From assembly GCF_963854185.1 (NCBI RefSeq), contig NC_085016.1:28724623-28788622 (forward strand): DNA of 64,000 bases. The letters run 5' to 3'. Numbering within the stretch: position 1 is the stretch's first letter; every line of letters starts with the position of its first letter. Position numbers and translations under genes: made by a program. Of the stretch, positions 9,061 through 19,461 are shown one piece after another. The stretch comes from Sardina pilchardus. Taxonomy: Eukaryota; Chordata; Actinopteri; Clupeiformes; Clupeidae. The notes beneath the pieces were generated by a model that worked only from the letters and a program-made list of their open reading frames with translations, had not been told where the DNA came from and did no database searches.

Positions 9061-9927
9061 AAGGCGGCCAGTACCGTGAAAGTCTATGCTTCAGCCATTT
9101 CAGCCTTTCACCAGGGTGTAGACAATGGTCCCCTTGGTAGGCATCCCTTGGTTTGCCAGTTCTTGAAGGGAGCCCGCCGGTTGCGTCCAGGTCGCACTTT
9201 GCGGGCACCGGGCTGGGATCTGCCCGCAGTTTTAACGTCGCTTACTGTAGGCCCGTATGAGCCTTTTTTAGACACAGATTTGCGTTCCTTGTCGCTTAAG
9301 ACTGCCTTTCTCTTGGCGCTCTGTTCTGCGAAACATGTCAGTGACAGTGAACTGTGTGCTCTCTCCGTTAGCGACGACTGCCTTAGGTGGCAGGCAGGAG
9401 GTGCTAGCTTGTCACTTTGGCCAAATCCAGCTTTCCTGCTGAAGGTTCTTAATCCGCAGTCCATTAACCAGGTTCTGGAGGTGACTCAATTCCAGCCTTC
9501 TTCCACCTCACAGGCAGAGCAAGACAAGTTGCTGACCCTGTGCCCAGTCAGGGCCTTGAGGGCCCATCTGGCCCGTACGCAGTCCTTGCGGAAAGCACAC
9601 TCTCAGCTTTTCATATGTTATGGGGCAGCAAGGCAGGGGCTTCCACTCTCCAAGCAGAGACTCTCGCATTGGCTGGTGGAGGTTATTTCCCATGCTTACA
9701 GAGTGCAGGGAATACCGGTTCCTTCTGGTACGAGGGCTCACTCTACCAGGAGTATGGCTACGTCTTGGGCTGCCCTTAGGGGTGTAGCAGCAGATGATAT
9801 CTGTGCAGCGGCTTCATGGTCGATGCCATACTTTTTTACCCATTTTTACAGGGTGGATGTAACTCGCCCACCTCCAGTCGGCGATGCCGCCCTCATGTCC
9901 GTGACTGAGCAAGGTTTTAATAATTGA
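9037..9927 (+). pseudogene. DIRS tyrosine recombinase, catalytic domain with altered first arginine box
   Basis: Continues the core-binding domain (GKAASTVKVYASAISAFHQG) and then the catalytic fold. The second box is HSTRSMATSWA (H-x-x-R), followed by AASWSMPYFFTHFYRVDV with the tryptophan and the nucleophilic tyrosine. In the first box the family usually has an arginine (AKR); here the residue is histidine (LCSAKHVSD), a change one CpG transition can cause. The enzyme would integrate a circular DNA copy without target duplication. With that arginine gone and the N-terminus out of frame, I infer it is inactive. Confidence 0.85.
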
Positions 9928-10001
9928 TTCTGGGTTCCTCACGATCCTTTTGGTATGTGTCATCCCTTTTTAGTCCGTAGTGACAGTCAGAGTGAGGTCG
10001 A

Positions 10002-10271
10002 GTAGGTTACGAATGTAACCATGGATCTGTGAATCAGAGGAATGACCGTCACTATCCTTGTCGCTCGGACCATTCTGAGGCGTTCAGGGATAGGAGACTG
10101 ACCCGGGAGCATTCTCTGCTATTTATTAACGCAAGTCGTTCTGCTTCCGGAGGTCATGGACATGACTATTTTAACATGGTCTTCGGCAGAACGAAGGTGA
10201 TCATTCCTTTTTAGACCATAGTGACGGTCATCCCTCGGTCTCACAGATCCATAGTTACATTCGTAACCTAC
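10002..10271. repeat. Inverted repeats at the DIRS 3' end
   Basis: GTAGGTTACGAATGTAAC...ATGGATCTGTGA at 10002-10055 pairs with its near-perfect complement at 10218-10271, 54-bp arms with a 162-bp gap. A direct repeat CCTTTTTAG.CC.TAGTGAC.GTCA is at 9965-9989 and 10206-10231. DIRS elements carry such inverted termini and an internal complementary region used as a template to circularise the DNA copy. The whole block lies directly after the recombinase stop. Confidence 0.75.
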
Positions 10272-10329
10272 GGTTTCAAGGTTTCCCTTCTGTCCCACCA
10301 GTGTCTCCATGGCTCTGCCCCCCCCCCCT

Positions 10330-10700
10330 TACCTCTAAGAAATCATTTCCCCTCATTCCTCTTCACGTCATCTCCGGTCTGAACAAGCACATCTCATCCA
10401 ACAAAAAATGACAAAACTCCGGACGATGGGTGGCTGAGCCTTCAGCTCTGCTGCACCCAGTCTGTGGAATGCTCTCCCTGACTATCTAAGGGCTCCACAG
10501 ACTGTGGATTCTTTTTAAAAAGGCTTAAAGACACATCTTTTTAGAAAAGCCTTTTGTTAAAGATCCTTTTATCTGGTTTTATATCCTGGTTTTAGGTTAT
10601 TTTATATGCTAGTTTTACATTCTTCTATGATGTTACTCTTATCTTCTTTTTTTGAAATAAAGTGCAATATAAATCAAATGTATTATTATGATTATTACAC
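10330..10700 (+). mobile_element. L2-type LINE 3' end, 5'-truncated
   Basis: From 10438 the + strand reads AFSSAAPSLWNALPDYLRAP and then QTVDSF. After a frameshift it reads KTHLFRKAFC and stops at 10558-10560, the conserved C-terminus of L2/CR1-like reverse transcriptases. An in-frame TGA just before AFSS looks like a decayed CGA. The 3' UTR ends in an ATTATTATGATTATTA tail. Only the last ~5% of the element is present. Confidence 0.8.
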
Positions 10701-11449
10701 TTCTAATGTGCCAAATGATATTTGCAAGTTACTGTATGTTTCACACAATGAAAACTCTTTATGGTTTTGCCAAAAGATTGATTGATTCAATAAATGTGTT
10801 CAGGCTACTGAGCAATTGATTAATGTTTTCTAGTAAAATTGTGAAAAAATGTAAATACAACAATTCAAAATGATTATGGCTGCCGTATTAACAAAGCTGC
10901 GGGCACGTACAAGTTTTTTTTCTTCAGTGAATTACTGTCAACAATTCCCGGGACACGGAAAGACGCCCGGTCTGCATGAAACTTGGTGGGCATGTAGCCC
11001 TACAAGGATGACATGGAACCATCATGTTTTGATCTGTTGCCCACTCAGCTCTCTCAAAAGGAGGGAAGGCTGGACACAGCTCTCTGTGAAGATCTCGAGA
11101 ACTGTGGGGGCCAAGGATGACTTATTCTGTATGTTGGTCTCAAAGGACCATGACAACCCATCCTATATCCACTCATTTGAGGTACAGTATAGTGGCACCT
11201 AAAAAAAGAAAAGGCTAAAGCGAGACATGTAATTGCAGGTATCTTTGACTGACAGGATCAAAATGGCATGAATAGGATCATTATGACATCCTCTGATTGC
11301 AAGTCATTAATCCCAAACACACACTTATAAGCGAACCCACACACAGACATATACACAGAAACAAACACACACTCCATCGCTAAAATCAGGTTTGCAAAAG
11401 TAATATGGTTTGAGCACTGAACAATCTCACAAAATCACAATGATGTGGA
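10701..11449. other. No gene recognised; left flank of the nested stack
   Basis: Low-copy DNA. The stretch 10960-11190 (CTGCATGAAACTTGGTGGGCATGTAG onward in pieces) has the look of an old dispersed repeat, but I cannot name it. CA-rich runs lie at 11317-11376. The sequence ends at the 9-bp CTGGTTTTC that is duplicated at 42992. Confidence 0.4.
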
Positions 11450-11468
11450 CTGGTTTTCTAGCCTGGAT

Positions 11469-11526
11469 GCCAGACCGAAGTTTAGCCCCGCCTACATTAT
11501 TTTTCTGCAGGGAACTTCGGTCTGGC
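11469..11526. repeat. Subterminal hairpin of the TAGCCTG family
   Basis: GCCAGACCGAAGTT at 11469-11482 and its exact complement at 11513-11526 enclose a 30-base loop beginning with TAGCCCCGCC. The same hairpin with the same loop is in the short copy at 5434-5707, so it is a conserved part of the family and a possible transposase-binding structure. Confidence 0.75.
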
Positions 11527-12182
11527 GCTGCTCCGTTCAGCTGCTACTATTCGAGATACAGAGCTGTTCGGACCAATCACATTGTCAGGGCGGGCTTTAC
11601 GTAATGATTGACAGATGAACAGCAGTGAGGTTCACGGCTGTATGCGTCCTCGTTCGACGAGTTGGGTGTGAGACCTTGTTGGCTTAGGTTGATTTTGATT
11701 GCAACAGAAACGCTATGGCTATGAATGCATAATTCATGCAGTTTGGCCTTTCGTTTATCTTAGCTATTGAAACGGAGGTTTTATCACGGATTCACACAAC
11801 TATTTCTGAACACTTAGACCAACGTGGATATGTGGGAAAACTTCAGTTTCACTTTCACTTTCAGTTAAAACAGCATGTTTGGGTGATGTTGTTCACGTTT
11901 GTTTAAAAATGCCTGTTTGCTCGTTGGGTTAACGAGTAACGACACACTTCCCCAGCTGTTCATTGCATACAGTTTGAAGGAATTATTTTTAAAAACGAAG
12001 GAGGATGTTTTCCATATAGCCTACCCTGCTACATATTTCGTTGTCTTAGATTTCCCAGATACTGACAGCCAATAACTTGTTCTGTTTGGTTTGGGCTATA
12101 TCCAATGAGTGCAGAGCTATCAACCCCCGCCCTGTATCAGTTGAATCACGCCCCATAATCGCAGCTGAATGGAGCAGTTTCT

Positions 12183-12772
12183 ACGGTGGCCCTGAAGTGC
12201 AAAACCCAACACAAATAAGACAACACAACACAAATAAGACAACACAACACAAAGAGAGAAATCACGGCCCCAAAGTGCACAACACAACACAAAAAGAGAC
12301 AACACAACACAAAGAAGAGAAAAAACGGCCTCGAAGTGCACAACACAACGGCAAATCACACAACACAACACAAAAAGAGACAACACAACACAAAAAGAGA
12401 AAACACAACGGCAAATCACACAACACAACACAAAAAGAGACAACACAACACAAAAAGAGAAAACACAACGGCAAATCACACAACACAACACAAAAAGAGA
12501 AAACACAACGGCAAATCACACAACACAACACAAAAAGAGACAACACAACACAAAAAGAGACAACACAACACAAAAAGAGAAAACACAACGGCAAATCACA
12601 CAACACAACACAAAAAGAGAAAACACAACGGCAAATCACACAACACAACACAAAAAGAGACAACACAACACAAATAAGACAACACAACACAATTAGAGAA
12701 ACCTCGGCCCCGAAGTGCACAACACAACGGCAAATCACACAACACAACACAAAAAGAGACAACACAACACAA
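12183..12772. repeat. Array of two alternating 20-bp monomers in the left inverted repeat
   Basis: Monomer A is CAACACAACACAAAAAGAGA and monomer B is AAACACAACGGCAAATCACA. The order from 12341 is B-AA-B-AA-B-A-B-AAA-B-A-B-A, then variant units with ATAAGAC and ATTAAGAG. The mirrored array in the right arm has B-AA-B-AAA-B-A-B-AAA-B-A-B-A, so the two arms differ by one A monomer. Frames reading through this array are low-complexity artefacts. Confidence 0.9.
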
Positions 12773-13160
12773 TTAAGAGACAACACGGAATACCTTCGGG
12801 CCACATGAATCGTCGCTGGGACACGTACGGGCCTACAGCCCGCAGAAAATAGCATGCTGGGTCTTCACATGTCCATAAGAACCCACAGTAATGGAATATC
12901 CACGTTGTGTTTTATTCATAATATGTTTGGTGTATAATCCAACTCATACAAAAGCAACAAGTTCGAAACAAATCATCAGAAATCAGGAAGTAAAACAGCT
13001 TGTAACTCTGTCACCGTTCTAGATACCGTCATATACCATAGATGGTAATTTTTGTGAGATCCCCCTAGTTACCATGGTAGCTACCACACATCAGAGTGAT
13101 GGCTTTGCCCCATATGTCTTTCTGCGACGAGATATTCAAAACCGGAGGAGATTGGGCAAG
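12773..13160. repeat. Unique part of the left inverted repeat of level 2
   Basis: From CGGAATACCTTCGGGCCACA to GAGGAGATTGGGCAAG. It is repeated in reverse complement at 13642-14034 with few differences. Contains a subsidiary inverted pair around TACCATGGTAGCTACCA. No open frame of note. Confidence 0.85.
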
Positions 13161-13641
13161 AGAGCTCTAGAGAGCTCTAAGAGAGCTCTTAGAGAGAGCT
13201 CTAAGATATTGTCCATATCACCGACATACATATGAATAGGTATATGTGTGAACTACAGATTCCTTGTTCTCTGCCGGCATTGAGGACATCCTGTGAGGAC
13301 AGGAATGTCCCGGTAGCTTTCCTCTCTGGCCCGTGACTGCTGCTGCTGTGAGGTGGCTGGAAGTGATGTCCAGTAGTATATGTGATGTAGTGTGTGTGTG
13401 TGGATACTGGCAGCCTCAGGTAGCTCTTCCGCCGCTCAGCTCACCACCACTGTTTAGATAGATAGATACTTTATTGATCCCCAAAGGAACATTTTGGCTG
13501 GATCAAATCTCCAGAGAGGCAGATGGGTATAAATATGTATGTGTGTGTGTGTGTGTCGGGGTATGTGAGATTGATGTAAGTTAGTAAGAGAGAGAGGTGG
13601 AGAGGAAAAAGGAAGACAGGTAGGAAGAGAGAACAGTCCAA
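13161..13641 (-). repeat. Spacer of level 2, carrying a LINE 3' tail; homologous copy at 43819-44260
   Basis: Opens with iterated AGAGCTCT. On the minus strand, CCTTTGGGGATCAATAAAG followed by TATCTATCTATCTA at about 13455-13495 is a common fish LINE tail. From AGAGCTCTAAGATATTGTCC to AGGTAGGAAGAGAGAACAGT it matches 43819-44260 in the same orientation at very high identity. The main differences are microsatellite lengths. Confidence 0.7.
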
Positions 13642-14034
13642 CTTGCCCAATCTCCTCCGGTTTTGAATATCTCGTCGCAGAAAGACATGTGGGGCAAAGC
13701 CATCGCTCTGGTGTGTGGTAGCTACCACGGTAACTATAGGGGGATCTCACAAAAATTACCATATATGGTATATGACGGTATCTAAAACGGTGACAGAGTT
13801 ACAAGCTGTTTTACTTCCTGATTTCTGATGATTTGTTTCGAACTTGTTGCTTTTTTATGAGTTGGATTATACACCAAACATATTATGAATAAAACACAAC
13901 GTGGATATTCCATTACTGTGGGTTCTTATGGACATGTGAAGACCCAGCATGCTATTTTCTGCGGGCTGTAGGCCTACGTACGTGTCCCAGCGACGATTCA
14001 TGTGGCCCGAAGGTATTCCGTGTTGTCTCTTAAT
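13642..14034. repeat. Right inverted repeat of level 2, inner part
   Basis: Reverse complement of 12773-13160, ending GGTATTCCGTGTTGTCTCTTAAT, where it is cut by the Helentron-like cluster. It continues after the cluster at 42332. Joining 14034 to 42332 restores CTCTTAATTGTGTTG, the complement of the left arm at about 12763-12776. Confidence 0.88.
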
Positions 14035-14083
14035 TACAGTGCATGAAAATGCACTGTACTGTTATTCCTAGTCTTCTTATTAT
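14035..14083 (+). repeat. Isolated head 1 (outermost copy)
   Basis: Hairpin at 14035-14058 followed by ACTGTTATTCCTAGTC and TTCTTATTA. The rest of this copy is displaced. By bracket order its body is the last one, ending at 42330. Confidence 0.7.
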
Positions 14084-16431
14084 TACAGTGCATGAAAATG
14101 CACTGTACTGTTCTTCCTAGGCTTCTTATTATTATTCCGCTTACCAAATTCATTTTTTCTATTCAGCTTGAACCGTTTATCCTAGAAACTTCATTCAAAC
14201 GTTGCAACGTAGGTCTTCAATAGGGGAATGCTGCTATGTATTTTTCAACTTTGTAACTTTTATACTTTTTAAACTATAAATTAAAAACTATTAAAAATTT
14301 CCCCATAGACTTAACATTGGCCTCTATGACATCACAATCGGGTCGTTAAGGCGAGACACGGCAGGTGAAAATACTGTTTTTGTGACCTCCGGTCAATTTC
14401 GAGATTTTGAGCTAGTTTGCTACTTTAGCATGTATTCTACCACCCTACTACAACAACAAAGTCCGATTTGCACATTTAAGTGTTTATTTCACGAACTTTT
14501 GTCTACTCGCGCCTGTATATTTCTCCTAATTTTACCAAAAGTTCCCATTCTAAAGTGTCATGTACTACCGTGATCGTGATCCAAATCATATCGTGTTTGA
14601 TACCGTTTGAAAGCCCTGCTTCTCCTACAAGACGCTATGCTATCCAAATATGGGCATTTCCTTTGTATTAGCAACCAATCGCGAAAGTTCAAAGACGAGT
14701 CTAAGTTGAGAACGCATTTCATTGGCTGTGTTTCAAGGCTGTTTTCTCAAAACGAGTTTTCCCCCACACGCCATGCAAAGGATCTCCACTTCTGCAGCAC
14801 CTACATACACCAAACTTTCCAGTCTTATTCCTAACTATATTAGGAAGATATTTACAGAGGGATTTGTTGATATAGCATTCTTGGCATGATTTACATGACT
14901 TTTTATGCCTAAAAATAGGGCGAAAATCCACTTTTTAAGCCAATTGGCAGTATTTTCTGATTTACTGGAAAACAAAAGAAGATATTCATAATCCCCTCTG
15001 TAAATGTTTTTTTATTTGATATATTAACACAACAAAAAAATAATTTTCAACCTGGCTTTTTCCAATGGTCAGATCCTTCGCATCAAAATATATGCAAATT
15101 AGCGCATATTTAATGAGATATAGCCTAATTAGCATATTTAAACATTAAATTAAAGAAAACTTGCAATACATTTTATTCTCCTATTTATGTGAGTATTCAA
15201 CTGGTAAAGTTTCATGAAGATATCTTTAAGTTTAAAATTTTCCCCTATTCACCTGGGGTGTCTCGCCTTAAGCAATTAGAATCTTCTGCCAGGTGGCCAG
15301 CCCCACCTGCAGCAGCCCTCTCTCTCTCAGGCTTTAAGCATACAATCTCTCTGTGAAGACTACATATCCTGTTTCCTATTTCCACAACTGTTTCAAAATA
15401 AAAGTCCTCACTGCAATAATACACTATTAAATCATTTAACCATTGAAACTACTCAACTATTTAACTGTTCAACCATTCCAACTGTCAGTTATCATCAACT
15501 ATGCCTCCAGTCAACTACATGAGACCTCCATGTACCTAGCAACCAACATAGCAACCATTACAATTAAGCATTTATGACCGTTTCCATAGCAACCAACATG
15601 ATTTTACTACAGTAACTTCTTTATTCCTGATAGTGGCAGCCATGGATACCCTATCAACGAATGTTTCAAAATAGAAGTCCTCAGTAGCAAGTTAGCTAGT
15701 TAGCATGGTTAGCATTTTTAGCATTTTTAGCATAGCTGCTAGAAATGATTAGCTAAGTTAGCTAATCAACCTAGTTAGCATAGTTAACATAGTTAGCATT
15801 GTTAGCATAGTTAACATTTTTAACATAGAAATGAGAAATGATTAGCTAAGTTAGTTAATCAACTTGGTTGGCATTGTTAGATAGTTGGCATTGTTAGCGT
15901 AGTTAGCATTTTTAGCATAACTGCTAGAAATGATTAGCTAAGTTGGCTAATCAACCTGGTTAGCATAGTTAGCATAGTTAGCATTTTTAGCATAACTGAT
16001 AGAAATCATTAGCTAGGTTAGCTAATCAACCTGGTTAACATTGCTAGCATAGTTAGCATTGTTAGCATAGTTAACATTTTTAACATTTCTGTTAGAAATC
16101 ATTAGTTAAGTTAGCTGATCAAACTGGTTAGCATTGTTAACATAGTTAGCATTGATAACATTTTTAACATTTCTGTTAGAAATCATTAGCTAAGTAAACC
16201 AATCAACCTGGTTATCATTGTTAACATTTTAACATACCTTTTAGAAATCATTAGTTAAGTTACAACTGGAATGTTTAACCTTTAAACTGTCTACCTTCAC
16301 ACATCAACTCTCTTTAAACTATGCAACCACCATGTTTACCCTAGCTATACCTTAGTAACCATATCTACATTATCTACCTATATATTTTTGCATTTTCATG
16401 CACTGGTAATTCCTTGGAATTGCATTTCTAG
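14084..16431 (+). repeat. Helentron-like unit 1, complete, with a 918-bp insert
   Basis: Head hairpin 14084-14107, tail CTAG 16428-16431. The internal GTTAGCAT repeats span about 15690-16250. The TTAA element at 14350-15267 interrupts it. Without the insert it is about 1.43 kb. Confidence 0.8.
14350..15267. mobile_element. 918-bp TTAA-target element with GGCGAGACAC ends
   Basis: TTAA at 14346-14349 and 15268-15271; ends GGCGAGACACGGCAGGTGAA and, inverted, GGCGAGACACCCCAGGTGAA. Sister units carry the empty site GTCGTTGAGCAATTAG or GTCGTTAAGCAATTAG (about 32366 and 34680), so the insertion is proven. No transposase is encoded. A diverged relative of its right part is at 2950-3120. Confidence 0.85.
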
Positions 16432-16810
16432 TTATTACAGTGCATGAAAATGCACTGTACTGTTCTTCCTCGGTCTTCTTCTTCTTATTATTAGAGTGCA
16501 TGAAAATGCACTCTACTGTTATGCTGTTTATTCTTATTATCGATATTATTATTACAGTGCATGAAAATGCACTGTACTGTTCTTCCTCGGTCTTCTTCTT
16601 CTTATTATTACAGTGCATGAAAATGCACTGTACTGTTCTTCCTATTCTTCTTATTATTATAGTGCATGAAAATGCACTATACTGTTCTTCCAAGTCTTCT
16701 TCCGCAACTTCTTATTATTACAGTGCATGAAAATGCACTGTACTGTTATTCCAAGTCTTCTTATTAGAGTGCATGAAAATGCACTCTACTGTTATCCGAT
16801 ATCTTTTTAT
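16432..16810 (+). repeat. Cluster of seven orphan heads (heads 3-9)
   Basis: Hairpins start at 16436, 16492, 16553, 16609, 16658, 16729 and 16765, separated by CTTCTTATTA-type linkers. The second stem position varies with its partner: C/G in heads 3, 5, 6 and 8, G/C in heads 4 and 9, T/A in head 7. Each is the left stump of a copy whose body was pushed downstream by a later insertion in its TTATTA linker. Confidence 0.8.
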
Positions 16811-19461
16811 TACAGTGCATGAAAATGCACTGTACTGTTCTTCCTAGGCTTCTTATTATTATTCCACTACTTCTTCTAACGCTCGCAATTCAGCTTGAAC
16901 CGTTTAACGTAGAAACTTGATTCAAACGTTGCTACGTAGGTCTTACTTAGGAGACCTGTGGAATATATTTTTCAACTTTGTAACTTTTATACTTTTTAAA
17001 CTATAAATTAAAAACTATTAAAAATGTCCCCATAGACTTAACATTGCTCATTATGACATCACGGCAGCAATTAGAATGTTACGCCAGGTGGCCAGTCCAG
17101 GTGCAGCAGCTCTCTCTCTCTCTCTCAGGCTACATACACTGGCTCTCTTGAGACTACATTTTCTGTTCCCCTGTATCAACATAAGTCCTCCTAATTCCAT
17201 CCAACTTTCTATCCATTCATCTTCTTCAAACCATTCACTCATCCACCCATTCTAAACAGTCTGCCTATCAACATCAATTAGACAATCTACATTAAACTTT
17301 TAAACAATCTACTCTGTCTCAGGCTTTAAGCACACACTATGGCTCTCTGAAGATTAGCCAGTTAAATTGATTACACCTGTATCTGTATCCACTACTCTCA
17401 GTAGAGAGCTGTGTCTCTCCATTCTACAAGAATATAAGGCACATTCCATCCAACTTTCTATCCATTCATCTTCTTCAGACCATTCACTCATCCACCCATT
17501 AAACTGTCTATCAACATCCATTAAACTCTCTGTCTATCAACATTAATTAGACTATCTACATTCAACTTTTAAATGATTTACTCTCTCAGGCTCCCTTAAA
17601 GGGATATTCCGCCATTTTTGGAAATACGCTCATTTTCCACCTCCCCTCGAGCAAAACAATCGATATTTACCTTGTTCCCGTTCATCCAGCCATTCTGTGA
17701 GTCTGGCGATACAACTTTTAGCTTCAGCCTAGCATAGATCATTGAATCGGATTAGACCATTAGCTTCTCGCCTGCTAGCTTCATGTTTAAAAGTGACTAA
17801 GATTTCTGGTAATTTTCCCATTTAAAACGTGTCTCCTCTCAAGTTAGAAAGTGCAATAAGACCAACTGAAAATGAAACCTGCCGTTTTTCTAGGCTGATT
17901 TGACATGGAACTACACTCTCATCTGGCGTAATAATCAAGGCAACTTGCAAACGTACCATAGGCGCAGTGATATCTTACGCAGCATCTGAAAATAGTCCCC
18001 ATAGACAACAAGCAGTAGTAGTGCCAGTAGCTGCAAGTTGCCTTGATTATTACGCCAGATGAGAGTGTAGTTCCATGTCAAATCAGCCTAGAAAAACGCC
18101 AGGTTTCATTTTCAGTTGGTCTTATTGCACTTTCTAACTTGAGAGGAGACACGTTTTAAATGGGAAAATTACCAGAAATCTTAGTCACTTTTAAACATGA
18201 AGCTAGCAGGCGAGAAGCTAATGGTCTAATCCGATTCAATGATCTATGCTAGGCTGAAGCTAAAAGTTGTATCGCCAGACTCACAGAATGGCTGGATGAA
18301 CGGGAACAAGGTAAATATCGATTGTTTTGCTCGAGGGAAGGTGGAAAATGAGCGTATTTCCAAAAATGGCGGAATATCCCTTTAAGACTAGCCAGTTAAA
18401 TTGATTACACCTGTATCAACTGTCAGTTTCTCTGGCTATAAGCATACAATCTCTCTGAAGACTACATATCCTGTTAACTGTTTCCTCTGTCCACAACTGT
18501 TTCAAAATAAAAGTCCTCACTGCAATACACCATTAAATCATTTAACCATTGAAACTACTCAACTATTTAACTGTTCAACCATTCCAACTGTCAGTTATCA
18601 TCAACTATGCCTCCAGTCAACTACATGAAACCTCCATGTACCTAGCAACCAACATAGCAACCATTAAAATTAAGCATTTATGACCGATTCCATAGCAACC
18701 AACATGATTATACTGCAGTAACTTCTTGTTTCCTGATAGTGGCCACAATGTATACCCTTGCAACAAATGTTTAAAAATAAAAGTCCTCACCAGCTAGTTA
18801 GCATGGTTAGCATAGTTAGCATAGTTAACATTTTTAGCATAACTGCTAGAAAAGATTGGCTAAGTTAGCTAATCAACCTGGTTAGCATGTTTAGCATAGT
18901 TAGCATTTTTAGCATAACTGCAAAAAATCATCAACTAAGCTAGCTAATCAACCTGGTTAGCATTGTTAGCATTTTTTAACATTGTTAGCATAGTTAGCAT
19001 TTTTAGCATTATTGCTAGAAATCATCAGTTAAGTTAGCTAATCAACCTGGTTAGCAATGTTAGTTTAAGTTAGCATTGTTACCATAGTTAGCATTGCTAG
19101 CATAGTTAGCAATTTTAGCATAACTGCTAGAAATCATTAGCTAAGTTAGCTAATCAACCTGCTTAGAACTGTGAGCATAGTTAGCATAGTTAACATTTTT
19201 ACCATAACTGCATGAAATCAGTAGCTAAGTTAACCAATCAACTGGTTATCATTGTTACCATAGTTAACATTTTAACATGAATAGAAATCATTAGTTAAGT
19301 TAGAACTGGAATGTTTCAGCTTTAAACTGTCTACCTTCACACTATCAACTCTCTATGCAACCACCATGTTTACCCTAGCTACACCTTAGTAACCATATCT
19401 ACATTATCTATCTATTTTTGCATTTTCATGCACTGGTAATTCCTTGGAATTGCATTTCTAG
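16811..19461 (+). repeat. Helentron-like unit 2, complete, carrying a 782-bp snapback
   Basis: Head 10 at 16811-16834, tail CTAG 19458-19461. It includes a CCATTCATCTTCTTC-rich module before the snapback at 17600-18381 and GTTAGCAT repeats at about 18790-19270. Confidence 0.8.
17600..18381. mobile_element. 782-bp snapback element, TTAA target, copy 1
   Basis: Perfectly spaced 350-bp inverted arms (17600-17949 and 18032-18381) around an 82-bp centre; ends AGGGATATTCCGCC. TTAA is at 17596-17599 and 18382-18385. Sister units show the empty site CTCTTAAGACTAGCC (about 25425, 27480 and 37645). Arms match almost base for base, so this copy is young. Superfamily (piggyBac or Kolobok by target) not assigned. 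Confidence 0.9.

Larger units (their letters stand above)
7790..10271 (+). mobile_element. DIRS-type retrotransposon, 5'-truncated
   Basis: In order on the + strand: end of reverse transcriptase, RNase H, methyltransferase-like region and tyrosine recombinase, followed by a 3' region rich in inverted repeats. This order and the recombinase in place of a DDE integrase are diagnostic of DIRS elements. At least two frameshifts and one deletion are visible. The 5' half (gag and the RT palm) is missing. Confidence 0.88.

Noticed and set aside
7793..9079. A single 428-codon protein across the DIRS region
   Set aside because: The frame is chance-open through the RNase H region. The conserved domains lie in three different frames, so this is not one product.
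12077..12855. Long open frames on both strands over the 20-bp monomer array (and again at 42287-43012)
   Set aside because: Low-complexity translation of a 20-bp repeat (QHNT/TQHK or VLCC/FCV patterns), open in several frames at once.
14031..14036. TTAA or AATT as a target duplication for the Helentron-like cluster
   Set aside because: Comparison with the intact left arm shows that only the ambiguous T/TT is shared by both edges. There is no true duplication.
16432..16834. Regularly spaced 24-base palindromic repeats that look like a CRISPR array
   Set aside because: The repeats are the 5' hairpins of the Helentron-like element. Spacers are variable-length CTT/TTA linkers, not unique sequences, and the genome is a vertebrate's.
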